Below are positions 53,510-61,696 of a stretch of 62,508 nt of DNA, one piece after another. This stretch comes from an uncultured Bacteroidales bacterium (GTDB taxonomy: Bacteria; Bacteroidota; Bacteroidia; Bacteroidales; UBA932). A program made the translations under genes and the position numbers. Position 1 is the first letter of the stretch; every line of letters begins with the position of its first letter. The notes below the pieces were generated by a model. That model was not told the origin of the DNA. It was given only the letters and a program-made list of their open reading frames with translations, and searched no databases. Location of the stretch: assembly GCA_905235675.1 (NCBI GenBank), contig CAJONC010000022.1, positions 1-62,508 of the forward strand. The letters run 5' to 3'.

Positions 53510-55168
53510 ATGCTGGAAAAATTCATCAGGCATGAATTGCCGGATCTGGAATTCAATGTTCCGGAACATTTCAATTTCGCATACGACGTAATGGACGCCT
53601 GGGCTGATGAAGCCCCGGACAGGCTTGCCCTGCTCTGGACGAGCGACACGCGTGCCGAACGCCGTTTCACCTTCGCGGACCTGAAGCGCGAAAGCGACAG
53701 GGCGGCGGGTTATCTCTCTTCAATAGGAATAGGCCGGGGCGATTTCGTGATGCTCATCCTGAAACGCCGCTACCAGTTCTGGACAATAATGCTCGCCCTC
53801 GAAAAAATTGGCGCCATTGCCGTCCCTGCAACATTCCTCCTCACATCGCAGGACATTGTCTACCGATGCAAATCTGCTGAAATCAAGGCTATTGTCTGCT
53901 GCGGAGACGACGACCTGCTCTCAAAAGTCGCGGAAGCCGAGCCCAAATGCCCCTTCCTCGAGAAACTCATCAGCATAGGTCCCGAAGTGCCGGAAGGCTT
54001 CGAAGATTTCGAGGCCGGAACGGCAGCCGCAAAGCCCTGGGAGAAGGGCGATTTCTGCAACGACGCCGAGGATCCCATGCTGATGTACTTCACCTCGGGA
54101 ACATCCGACGAGCCCAAGATGGTGCTCCACAGCCATACCTATGCCCTCAGCCATCTGGTTACCGCCGCATACTGGCACAATCTCGGCCCCGACAGCATAC
54201 ATTTCACTTACTCCGATACCGGATGGGGAAAGGCCGTATGGGGAAAACTCTACGGGCAGTGGATTTGCGGCGCTACGGTATTCGTCTACGACCACGAAAA
54301 GTTCGTCCCCTCCGAGATACTGGCACTGATAGGCAAATACCATATCACCTCCTTCTGCGCCCCTCCGACCATCTACCGCTACCTTATAAAAGAACACTTC
54401 AACTGCTACGACCTCAGCTCCCTGCGCCACTGCTGCACGGCCGGAGAGGCCCTGAATCCCACGGTCTTCGAAGAGTTCCACCGCCGTACGGGCCTCTGGA
54501 TATACGAGGCCTTCGGCCAGACCGAAACCGCCCTCACCCTCGGCACCTTCTCCTGGATGGAACCCCGCCCAGGATCGATGGGGAAGCCTTCCCCTGCATA
54601 CGACATCGACATTCTCGGCCCCGACGACAGGAGCACGGCCCCGGGCGAAAGGGGAGTGATAGTGATACGCACCGACAGGAAAAAGCCCCTCGGCCTGTTC
54701 CTCGGCTACTACCGCAATCCCAAACTCACCAGGAAGGCCTGGCACGACGGAGTGTATTATACCGGCGACGTGGCCTGGCGCGACGAGGACGGATACTACT
54801 GGTTCGAAGGCCGCAACGACGACCTTATCAAGACTTCCGGCTACCGCGTAAGCCCCTTCGAGGTGGAGAGCGCCGTGATGGGCCACCCAGCCGTGGTGGA
54901 ATGCGCCGTCACGGGCGTGCCCGACCCCGAAGAACTCCGCGGAACCATAGTGAAGGCCACTGTGGTGGTGGCGTCGGAATACCGCAGCCAGGTCGCCGAC
55001 AAAAACCTTCGGGCGGCCCTTGTGAAGGATATCCAGAATTATGTAAAAAGCATCACCGCACCATACAAGTATCCGAGGGTGATTGAGTTCGTGGACGCCC
55101 TTCCCAAAACCATCAGCGGGAAGATACGCCATGTCGAAATACGCGAGAAGGACAGACAGGGAAAATAA
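53510..55168 (+). CDS. AMP-forming acyl-CoA synthetase
   Basis: 552 aa adenylate-forming enzyme, most like medium-chain acyl- or acetyl-CoA synthetases. The P-loop MLMYFTSGTSDEPKMVLHSH is near residue 191, IYEAFGQTETALT near 335, the hinge GDVAWRDEDGYYWFEGRNDDLIKTSGYRVSPFEVE near 420-455, and the catalytic Lys in PKTISGKIRHVEIR near the C-terminus. The acid substrate cannot be told. The start at 53510 is preferred to one overlapping the -7 box. Confidence 0.9.
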   Translation: MLEKFIRHELPDLEFNVPEHFNFAYDVMDAWADEAPDRLALLWTSDTRAERRFTFADLKRESDRAAGYLSSIGIGRGDFVMLILKRRYQFWTIMLALEKIGAIAVPATFLLTSQDIVYRCKSAEIKAIVCCGDDDLLSKVAEAEPKCPFLEKLISIGPEVPEGFEDFEAGTAAAKPWEKGDFCNDAEDPMLMYFTSGTSDEPKMVLHSHTYALSHLVTAAYWHNLGPDSIHFTYSDTGWGKAVWGKLYGQWICGATVFVYDHEKFVPSEILALIGKYHITSFCAPPTIYRYLIKEHFNCYDLSSLRHCCTAGEALNPTVFEEFHRRTGLWIYEAFGQTETALTLGTFSWMEPRPGSMGKPSPAYDIDILGPDDRSTAPGERGVIVIRTDRKKPLGLFLGYYRNPKLTRKAWHDGVYYTGDVAWRDEDGYYWFEGRNDDLIKTSGYRVSPFEVESAVMGHPAVVECAVTGVPDPEELRGTIVKATVVVASEYRSQVADKNLRAALVKDIQNYVKSITAPYKYPRVIEFVDALPKTISGKIRHVEIREKDRQGK

Positions 55169-55203
55169 ATGTGATTTTTCTTGTGGCTTTTCCGGAATTA
55201 AAT

Positions 55204-55211
55204 TATATTTG
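55204..55211 (+). promoter_or_regulatory. -7 box of the phosphoribosyltransferase-cytosine permease group
   Basis: TATATTTG with the predicted start near 55217, which falls inside the dyad at 55213-55236. Confidence 0.65.
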
Positions 55212-55212
55212 T

Positions 55213-55241
55213 ATCCCGATTGGCTCTAATCGGGATTTTTT
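55213..55241 (+). terminator. Terminator-like dyad overlapping the PRTase promoter start
   Basis: ATCCCGATT (55213-55221), a 6-base loop and AATCGGGAT (55228-55236) followed by five T, ending at the ATG of 55242. It can end the acyl-CoA synthetase transcript (stop at 55168), yet the next gene's own promoter lies within the same stretch. It could therefore also be an operator dyad. Confidence 0.7.
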
Positions 55242-56330
55242 ATGTCCTTAAATTACAATGATGCCAGCCTCCATTATGTAGGCTTGCAGGATGATACGAA
55301 TATATATGAACTGCGTTCAGGGCGGTTCACAAACAAGTTTTTCATACTGAGCGGGGCGGGGTCCCGCCATCTTATGGCCTCCCCCGAGGTTGTAGGATAT
55401 GATTCCTACCTCTCAACTCTTCCCGCCACTGTCGCCGCCCTCCGTCACCTCTTCCCTTCCGGTTCGGAGGGCGACGTCGATATACTCACTATACTTCGCG
55501 GAGGCCTCAACTATCCCATAGAGGAGGCCTGCCACCGTGTAGGTATAAGGGTGAGGGACATGCACTTCGTCTCCTGCGAGAGGGCGATCGAGAACCATGT
55601 GATTACGGGGCTCAACATCAAGTATGAGAAACTTCGCGTCACCCGTGACCGCACCCTGGTGATAGGCGACATCCTCGCCACAGGCGACACCTTCCGTCTC
55701 TGCCTCGACCAGGTGATCGACCGTTTCCGCCGCAAGGGGGGCAGCATCAGGAAAATCATCTTCTTTACCATCGGGGGCACCCGCGCAATCGACCTTCTGG
55801 AGAGGATGGCGGAGCGCATCAGGGCCGTCTTCCCCGGTTTTGAGGGCTTCGAGGTGTTTTTCTACGAGGGCATTTTCACCGTATACAAGGACAAGGGAGC
55901 GAGCGGCATAAACGTGCCCGACATCGACTTCGGATGGAAGGGGGGAGTGGTTTCGCCCGATTTCCGCCACTACGTACTCGAACGTCCGGACGCCCTGTTC
56001 GAGAAGTGCATCATTTACGACGGCGGCGCCCGCCGCTATGAGATTCCCGTACACTTCGAGGAGGTCTTCGAATACTGGTACGGCATCAGGGACAGGGCGG
56101 GGATGATTGATCCTGTGGCCCTGGTGAACGAAAAGCTCGGTTACGAAGGGCCGGTGGATTATGAAGAGTGGCTGGACATAACACGCTTCCGCAGCCTGCC
56201 CCGGAATGGCCTCAGGGAGATATGGGAAGCTGAACAGGAGCTCTGCCGCAGGGCGGAGAACATTTCGATAGAAGAACTTGCTGCACGACGCATAGAACAA
56301 ATCCATCAAATATCCAGGAATTATGAGTAA
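55242..56330 (+). CDS. Phosphoribosyltransferase-fold protein
   Basis: 362 aa protein with the PRPP-binding signature TLVIGDILATGDTF at about residues 137-150, after the hood-like segment ILRGGLNYPIEEAC. The C-terminal ~150 residues match no domain I know. Located just before a cytosine/nucleobase permease (8-base overlap), so it may salvage or sense a nucleobase. It is larger than usual salvage PRTases (about 200 aa), so a regulatory or unusual enzymatic role is possible. Confidence 0.7.
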   Translation: MSLNYNDASLHYVGLQDDTNIYELRSGRFTNKFFILSGAGSRHLMASPEVVGYDSYLSTLPATVAALRHLFPSGSEGDVDILTILRGGLNYPIEEACHRVGIRVRDMHFVSCERAIENHVITGLNIKYEKLRVTRDRTLVIGDILATGDTFRLCLDQVIDRFRRKGGSIRKIIFFTIGGTRAIDLLERMAERIRAVFPGFEGFEVFFYEGIFTVYKDKGASGINVPDIDFGWKGGVVSPDFRHYVLERPDALFEKCIIYDGGARRYEIPVHFEEVFEYWYGIRDRAGMIDPVALVNEKLGYEGPVDYEEWLDITRFRSLPRNGLREIWEAEQELCRRAENISIEELAARRIEQIHQISRNYE

Positions 56331-57579
56331 ACAAAAAAAGTTTGACGTGGACTACACCTCATCGGCGGTAGACCGCGCAGGGCGCAAGAGCACCCTCAGC
56401 ATGTTTATGGTGATGCTTGGCTTCACCTTCTTCTCAGCCAGCATGTGGGTCGGACAGCAGCTCGCCGGAGGCCTTACCTTCAGCGGATTCGTCTGGGCTC
56501 TCATTCTCGGCGGAATCATTCTTGCCGCTTACACCGGATCCCTTGGTTACATTGGCGCTGAAAGCGGACTTACCCTGGATATGCTTGCCCGGAAGAGCTT
56601 CGGGCGCAAAGGCAGCTGGCTGCCGAGCGCTATGATCAGCTTTACGCAGATCGGATGGTTCGGAGTCGGTCTTGCAATGTTCGCAATTCCCGTCGCAAAG
56701 GAAATCATGCATCTGGACGTGACTCCCGACAGCATGCCCTGGCAGGGATATCTGCTCGTGCTCATTGCAGGTATCCTGATGACCTGCACCGCCTATTACG
56801 GCATCAAGAGCCTTACCATAATAAGCTACGTTGCCGTGCCTGCAGTAGCCATACTCGGAACGGTTGCGATGGTAATGGCGGTGAATCGCGGCGACGTGGG
56901 CCTCATCGAGCAGTTCAGCCGCGGCACCAAGGACCTCGGCGTGATTGCAGGAGCCGGTCTCGTGGTCGGAAGCTTCGTTTCGGGAGGCACTGCCACGCCC
57001 AACTTCACCCGTTTCGCCAAGAGCGCCAAGGTGGGCCTCTGGACCACGGTCGTGGCGTTTTTCATAGGCAACAGCCTCATGTTCTGCTTCGGCGCAATCT
57101 CCAGCATCTACGTGGGCGGCAACGATATCTTCGAAGTGATGCTTAACCTGAACCTCTTCTATCTCGCCATCCTTGTCCTGGGACTTAATATCTGGACTAC
57201 CAACGACAACGCCCTCTATACCGGCGGTCTCGGCCTCAGCAATATCTTCGGCCTCAGCAAGAAGACCATGGTGCTCATCTCCGGAGTTATCGGAACGCTC
57301 TCCGCCGTCTGGCTCTACTGGAACTTCTGCGGCTGGCTCAACATCCTCAACTGCACCCTTCCTCCGGTCGGCATCATCCTGATTCTCGACTACTTCTCCG
57401 ACCGCCAGGCCTATCTCGAAGGCAGCAAGGAAGAAAAGACCGTGAACTGGTATGCCGTGGCAGGTGTCGTGCTTGGAGCCGTGGTGGCAAATCTCGTCAA
57501 ATGGGGCTTCCCCGCAATCAACGGCATGGCAGTCGCAGCCCTCTGCTACGGTTTCGGCAGGACTGTCAGCAAAAAGTAG
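56323..57579 (+). CDS. codB: NCS1-family cytosine/nucleobase permease
   Basis: 418 aa inner-membrane transporter with about 12 helices. The N-terminal MWVGQQLAGGLTF region and the loop SFTQIGWFGVGLAMFAIP match CodB-type cytosine:cation symporters, and WTTNDNALYTGGLGLSN near residue 290 is typical. No cytosine deaminase gene is nearby. Overlaps the PRTase gene and precedes a phosphatase by 5 bases. Confidence 0.88.
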   Translation: MSKQKKFDVDYTSSAVDRAGRKSTLSMFMVMLGFTFFSASMWVGQQLAGGLTFSGFVWALILGGIILAAYTGSLGYIGAESGLTLDMLARKSFGRKGSWLPSAMISFTQIGWFGVGLAMFAIPVAKEIMHLDVTPDSMPWQGYLLVLIAGILMTCTAYYGIKSLTIISYVAVPAVAILGTVAMVMAVNRGDVGLIEQFSRGTKDLGVIAGAGLVVGSFVSGGTATPNFTRFAKSAKVGLWTTVVAFFIGNSLMFCFGAISSIYVGGNDIFEVMLNLNLFYLAILVLGLNIWTTNDNALYTGGLGLSNIFGLSKKTMVLISGVIGTLSAVWLYWNFCGWLNILNCTLPPVGIILILDYFSDRQAYLEGSKEEKTVNWYAVAGVVLGAVVANLVKWGFPAINGMAVAALCYGFGRTVSKK

Positions 57580-57584
57580 GTATT

Positions 57585-58310
57585 ATGAACAGTATGAACA
57601 GAATCCTCGCGGCACTCGCCATCACCCTTGCAGCAGTCTCCTGCGGCACTGCAAAGCAAAGTGCGAAATATTTTACCATGGACCAGATGCCTGACCTCGT
57701 GCGCAGTCTTCCTGCACCTCCGGCATTCGGGAGCCCTGAATTTGCCTACGATTCTCTCAGGTATTTCTGGGGGAAGGAGCAGCGCAAGGATCCTGTCCGC
57801 GCAGCCATCGCCGAAAGGGATGCGAAATGGCAGCTTGATACCGTTTTCACGACATTCAACGGAGCCATGGGACTTGAACTTTCGCCCGTGAACACTCCCG
57901 AAATCTGGAAACTCCTCTATGACGGCGTCTCCACAATAGAGCAGATTCGCGTACACCCAAAGGCATACTACCATCGCAAGCGCCCGTTCGTGTATTTCAA
58001 CGAGCAGACTCTGTGCCCTTGGGAAGATGATGAACTGCGCGGCGAAGGTTCCTATCCTTCCGGCCATACAATTCGTGGGTGGGCTTGCGCTCTGATGCTT
58101 GCCGAGGTCGCCCCCGAGAAAGCGGAAGATCTGTATGCCCGCGGATGGATGTACGGCGAGAGCCGCGTGATCGCCGGCGCCCATTGGCAGAGCGATGTGG
58201 ACGCGAGCCGCGATGCTGCGAGCATAGGTTACTCCAAGCTCCAGACGAGCAAGGAATTCCGTAAGCAGGTGGCAAAGGCCCGCAAAGAATATCTGAAGCT
58301 GACTAAGTAG
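57585..58310 (+). CDS. Class A non-specific acid phosphatase (PAP2 superfamily)
   Basis: 241 aa exported protein; signal segment 1-22 ends AVSCGT, consistent with a lipoprotein. The three phosphatase motifs are KAYYHRKRPF (KxxxxxxRP), YPSGHT and ESRVIAGAHWQSDVDASR. It may dephosphorylate nucleotides in the periplasm to supply nucleobase precursors for the adjacent transporter (inference). It ends two bases from the convergent aldolase gene. Confidence 0.88.
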   Translation: MNSMNRILAALAITLAAVSCGTAKQSAKYFTMDQMPDLVRSLPAPPAFGSPEFAYDSLRYFWGKEQRKDPVRAAIAERDAKWQLDTVFTTFNGAMGLELSPVNTPEIWKLLYDGVSTIEQIRVHPKAYYHRKRPFVYFNEQTLCPWEDDELRGEGSYPSGHTIRGWACALMLAEVAPEKAEDLYARGWMYGESRVIAGAHWQSDVDASRDAASIGYSKLQTSKEFRKQVAKARKEYLKLTK

Positions 58311-58311
58311 C

Positions 58312-59616
58312 CTATTCCCCTACGTGGAAAGCAACTCTCAAGTCCTCGATCTCCTCATCGGTGATCGGGGACAATTTGCCTATGGGGGCGGCCATTATCA
58401 GCGAACGGGCGCTGAAGTCGGCGACCTCCAGACGGTCGAAGGTGTTTATCAGTTTGTCGCCTGTAACTATCACCGAGTCGTTCTCCAGCATGGCGCAGGG
58501 GCGGACCTTGAACTCTTCGGCAAGCTCGTTCATGTTGTCGTACTGGCTTCCGAAGGGGAACTTGGGCACATCCTGCAGGAAAATCCAGCTTTCGGGTATG
58601 GTGCGCACGTCGAATTTTTCGTCGGTGCAGCAGTAGCCCATCAGCGAAGGGGTCTGGGTGAGGATGATGCTGTTTATCTTGGGATTGCGCTTATAGATTT
58701 CGTAATGCAGGGCCACGCTGCGGCTGGCCGTCTTGCCGGCCTCCACCATTCCGTCCTTGACCTGGACTATTTCCGAAGGTTCCATGTCCCAGCGCTGCAC
58801 GTTGGCCGGAGTAATCAGGAAATCGTTCCCCCTCCAGCGCACGGAAGCGGTTCCGTACGATGAACTCATCAGGCCCTGGGTACAGGCACGGCGCACCACC
58901 TTGCATATTTCGGTGCGGATTGCGCGTTCATCAGAAGGATGCTCCACGTTCATGAAGTGGGGGAAGTTGTTGTTGATTGCCTGGTTATGATGCTGAATCT
59001 GTTTGTCGCTGAGATAGCGGGGCGTTCCGAGGGTGCCTGCGTTGAGTATGGTACGGGCGCAGAGTTCAAGGGTTTCGAGCCTCTGGTAGGCGTCCGCGAT
59101 ATCCTCTCCCATCAGCACCACTCCGTGGTTCTCCATTATAACTGCCTTGTAGTCAGGGTCCTTTGAGAATTCACCGGCTATTTTTTCGCCGAGCAGTTCG
59201 CTGCCGGGAAGGGCGTATGGTGCGAATCCGACGGGGCCGCAGACGCCGAGCGCCTGGGGCAGTATAGTGGTGTCGGGGACCTGTTTGGTGATGCTGAAAG
59301 TGACGAGTCCCGGAGGATGCGCGTGAATAACGCTGTGTAGATTGGGACGTATCTTGTACAGGGCCCTGTGGAAGGGATATTCGGATGAAGGTTTGTGAGG
59401 GCCTATGATTGTGCCGTCGGCCTTGACGCACATTATGTCGGCGGGGGTGAGGGATCCCTTGTCTATGCCTGCGGGGGTAATCCACATATCCCCGTTTTCA
59501 TCCATTATTGAAAGGTTGCCACCGGAAGTGGTTGTCATGCCGCTGCGGTAAATCCTGCCGATTATTATTGCAATCTGCTCGGCAGGGTGCATGAGCTTTA
59601 CGTCAAGCTGTTTCAT
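58312..59616 (-). CDS. Tandem class II aldolase/adducin-domain protein
   Basis: 434 aa with two aldolase-fold domains. The first (about 8-210) has TSGGNLS, Glu79, the metal pair HAHPP (98-102) and ENHGVVLMG (His about 164), as in L-fuculose-phosphate aldolase. The second (about 232-430) has TILTQTP-like ILTQTPSLMGY and ENDSVIV in place of HTHP and NHG, so it lacks metal ligands. Homologues act on deoxysugar phosphates, but no sugar operon is attached. The fused domain may be structural or regulatory. Confidence 0.82.
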   Translation of the reverse strand: MKQLDVKLMHPAEQIAIIIGRIYRSGMTTTSGGNLSIMDENGDMWITPAGIDKGSLTPADIMCVKADGTIIGPHKPSSEYPFHRALYKIRPNLHSVIHAHPPGLVTFSITKQVPDTTILPQALGVCGPVGFAPYALPGSELLGEKIAGEFSKDPDYKAVIMENHGVVLMGEDIADAYQRLETLELCARTILNAGTLGTPRYLSDKQIQHHNQAINNNFPHFMNVEHPSDERAIRTEICKVVRRACTQGLMSSSYGTASVRWRGNDFLITPANVQRWDMEPSEIVQVKDGMVEAGKTASRSVALHYEIYKRNPKINSIILTQTPSLMGYCCTDEKFDVRTIPESWIFLQDVPKFPFGSQYDNMNELAEEFKVRPCAMLENDSVIVTGDKLINTFDRLEVADFSARSLIMAAPIGKLSPITDEEIEDLRVAFHVGE

Positions 59617-59632
59617 ATAATTCTACTAACTT

Positions 59633-60109
59633 TTAACTATTATATTTTGCTGCAAAATTTGTTCCCACTTTATTCCTGTTTTTGCAGCGCAACGCAGACA
59701 AAGCCTCAAAGAGCATTGCAACTATTCCCGCCATGCCTTCCGCTTTCGAGGGCAAGTTAAGAAGATTGTACGAGAATTGCAAGCCTTTTCTGCTGTCGGA
59801 GAGTTGGTTGCCCATCTGGTCGTAGGTGAGCAACGCAATTCCAGGCAGGTTTTCCCCGTCCCAGCACTGCAGGGAGGTCAGGCGGTTGCCGGTATGGGCA
59901 AAGGAGAGCATCCCGCTGAGGCCCGATGCTCCGTATCGGTCAAGACCGGTTATGTTGCCGTTACGGTCGTAGGTGATGCTGCGCTCTGTCTTCGCGTTCG
60001 TCGCCGAGATGGAGTTGCCCGCGTAGTGCGCCGCATCGGTGAGGCGTTTCAGGCCGTCATAGGTAGCCGTAGGTGTCGCCTGACGGTGGCCCGCGGCCTG
60101 ATTATTTGA
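59633..60109 (-). pseudogene. RHS repeat fragment
   Basis: Open frame with YD-repeat patterns ATYDGLKRLTDAAHY, SITYDRNGNITGLDRYGA, LTYDQMGNQLSDSRKG and FSYNLLNLPSKAEG, then a non-RHS tail of ~30 residues ending AAKYNS. No start and no core domain are present. The right boundary blends into AT-rich sequence near 60110. Probably what remains of an RHS gene after a tip exchange. Confidence 0.75.
59732..59783 (-). repeat. RHS junction repeat, copy A
   Basis: About 50 bp encoding LQFSYNL-NLP and the adjacent GGAAGGCAT-GCGGG motif, repeated at 61229-61278 in the same orientation with a handful of differences. The common end point suggests the position where variable tips join the RHS body. Confidence 0.65.
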
Positions 60110-60186
60110 TACAAAGAGAGGGTGACTATAAGCCTCTCGACTATTTAGTCATCCTCACAGTAAGGAGTATTAATTTGACAAGAATG

Positions 60187-61116
60187 TTAAATATACAAAT
60201 AATGATTATTGTTATTTGTACAATACTGCTTCCATTCCATAGGACAATTGCGTATTAGAAACATTTCATCATTTATTCTGACCTTTCTGCCTGGTTGGAA
60301 AACAAGTAATTTTGTTTCGTGCCTGTACGACATAATATCATCGAAGGATGAAATCTTTTCATTAAATGACTTGGGTTTTGTCAAACAAAGTGCTGCTTTT
60401 AGCCTTGGTTTCTTGCCAAATAGGATTGTATCACTAAAATAGAGAACCTCATATAGGTAATCATATGAACTTCCATTATCAAATACTGACGGGTCAACAG
60501 TATCTCCATGTCCGGCATTCTGTAACCATAAACTAAGTTTATCGTACTTAATGTTTTTCGATGAAACATCTGCCCTTGGATTCAAGAATAGGCCGTTACT
60601 CTCTGCAAGTTGTTCAAGAATACGATAATCGATACCAGGGCATCTCATATGGAGATAATACTCATAACCGACCATGAACTCTACGCCATGCGATACGTTT
60701 ACAATTGAGCAATCCAGACCGTTCCTAAGAGATAGTCTTAGTAAGTCACAAGCAGTCGGGACATCAACAACAGAATAATCTTTTAAATGCCTATATTTCC
60801 TATAAAGATCGGCAGTATTTAATAATTTTGAAGATGCCCTTGAATCAATAAAACCAGACCACATATGAAGAACCAATCGTTGGCAAGCCTTAATTCCCAG
60901 CACAGATTTGAAAAATCTTACAAAGGCATCCTCCTTGGCAATATAATCCTCAACCATACCATTCCTATAAGCCTCATCAATACATGTCCACTCGTTATCA
61001 TCAGTATAAATACCATCAGTATTGTACTTTTTAGGATTATATTTAACTATCACAAAATCAAGCCTGGGATATAGATCATTATCATTCCTTTTAAGAACAA
61101 AGTCTTCATATTTCAT
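60187..61116 (-). CDS. Putative orphan immunity protein of an RHS toxin tip
   Basis: 309 aa AT-rich gene with no family I recognise and no signal peptide or membrane segment. Composition is typical of a soluble cytoplasmic protein. It starts three bases after the stop of a toxin-tail fragment (ending DENLKRIGD), the arrangement expected for toxin-immunity pairs in RHS loci. Between an RHS fragment and an active RHS gene, it is probably an immunity gene kept after its toxin was displaced. Confidence 0.55.
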   Translation of the reverse strand: MKYEDFVLKRNDNDLYPRLDFVIVKYNPKKYNTDGIYTDDNEWTCIDEAYRNGMVEDYIAKEDAFVRFFKSVLGIKACQRLVLHMWSGFIDSRASSKLLNTADLYRKYRHLKDYSVVDVPTACDLLRLSLRNGLDCSIVNVSHGVEFMVGYEYYLHMRCPGIDYRILEQLAESNGLFLNPRADVSSKNIKYDKLSLWLQNAGHGDTVDPSVFDNGSSYDYLYEVLYFSDTILFGKKPRLKAALCLTKPKSFNEKISSFDDIMSYRHETKLLVFQPGRKVRINDEMFLIRNCPMEWKQYCTNNNNHYLYI

Positions 61117-61119
61117 GTT

Positions 61120-61278
61120 CTAATCTCCTATACGTTTTAAGTTCTCATCATATGTTCCCATACGTGTATCTTTCGACTCTAAATCCTTAATAGTTTTTGC
61201 TCTTTTCCATAGACCCTTATAAGCCCGCTATGCCTTCCACTCTCCCGGCAAGTTAGCAAGATTGTAGGAGAATTGCAA
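61120..61278 (-). pseudogene. Orphan RHS junction plus toxin tail
   Basis: On the minus strand, LQFSYNLANLPGEWKA and a stop are followed in frame by RAYKGLWKRAKTIKDLESK and MGTYDENLKRIGD, ending at 61120. The first part matches the end of the RHS fragment at 59732-59783 at DNA level. The second looks like the last ~35 residues of a toxin module. It lies between the terminator of one immunity gene and the start of another. Confidence 0.6.
61229..61278 (-). repeat. RHS junction repeat, copy B
   Basis: Second copy of the ~50-bp junction sequence of 59732-59783, directly after the terminator of the active immunity gene. It could serve as homology for tip exchange. Confidence 0.65.
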
Positions 61279-61313
61279 AAAAGATGGTAGCAAAAGCCAC
61301 CATCTTTAAAAAG
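61277..61313 (-). terminator. Terminator after the RHS immunity gene
   Basis: On the minus strand a stem of about 12 bp (61307-61296 with 61291-61280, one G-U/mismatch) closes a 4-base loop and is followed by TTTTTT. It isolates the active toxin-immunity pair from the orphan module. Confidence 0.75.
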
Positions 61314-61318
61314 AATAC

Positions 61319-61696
61319 TTATGGATGAAGTTCTCCTTTTGCTACTCGCTCCTTTGCTTTTTTCCTTTTTTTTACATCATCCCAATTTCTGTTTACATCC
61401 GGATTATCTTTAAGAAAAATCACACAAATAGAATCACCGACTTTCCCCAAATAGCTTTCACCTATCCTTTTGTACATCCAATTTGGATAATAAAAACGGT
61501 AAAAATGGTTTTTGTCAGCTCTCGCATATACGAATGCATTTGTTTGTATTCCATCATTAGCCAACCTCGTTATTTCTGTCTCTGTTTTTATAACACGGAA
61601 CAATAGAATTAGGAATAGTATAATAAAAAAGTATCCCCAAAAGCCAATCTTAATTTGTCTTTTTTTCTTCTTTTTAGTATCGGATTTCTTCATCAT
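61319..61696 (-). CDS. Putative immunity protein of the RHS toxin
   Basis: 125 aa protein with a very lysine-rich N-terminus (MMKKSDTKKKKKRQ), one membrane helix (about 20-38) and a small C-terminal domain with YYPNWMYKRIGESYLGKVGDSICVIFLKDNPDVNRNW, reminiscent of DUF3592-like membrane proteins. The start overlaps the toxin gene end by 23 bases, so both are translated together. The membrane anchor would suit immunity to a toxin acting at the inner membrane or periplasm, but no homology supports that. Confidence 0.6.
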   Translation of the reverse strand: MMKKSDTKKKKKRQIKIGFWGYFFIILFLILLFRVIKTETEITRLANDGIQTNAFVYARADKNHFYRFYYPNWMYKRIGESYLGKVGDSICVIFLKDNPDVNRNWDDVKKRKKAKERVAKGELHP

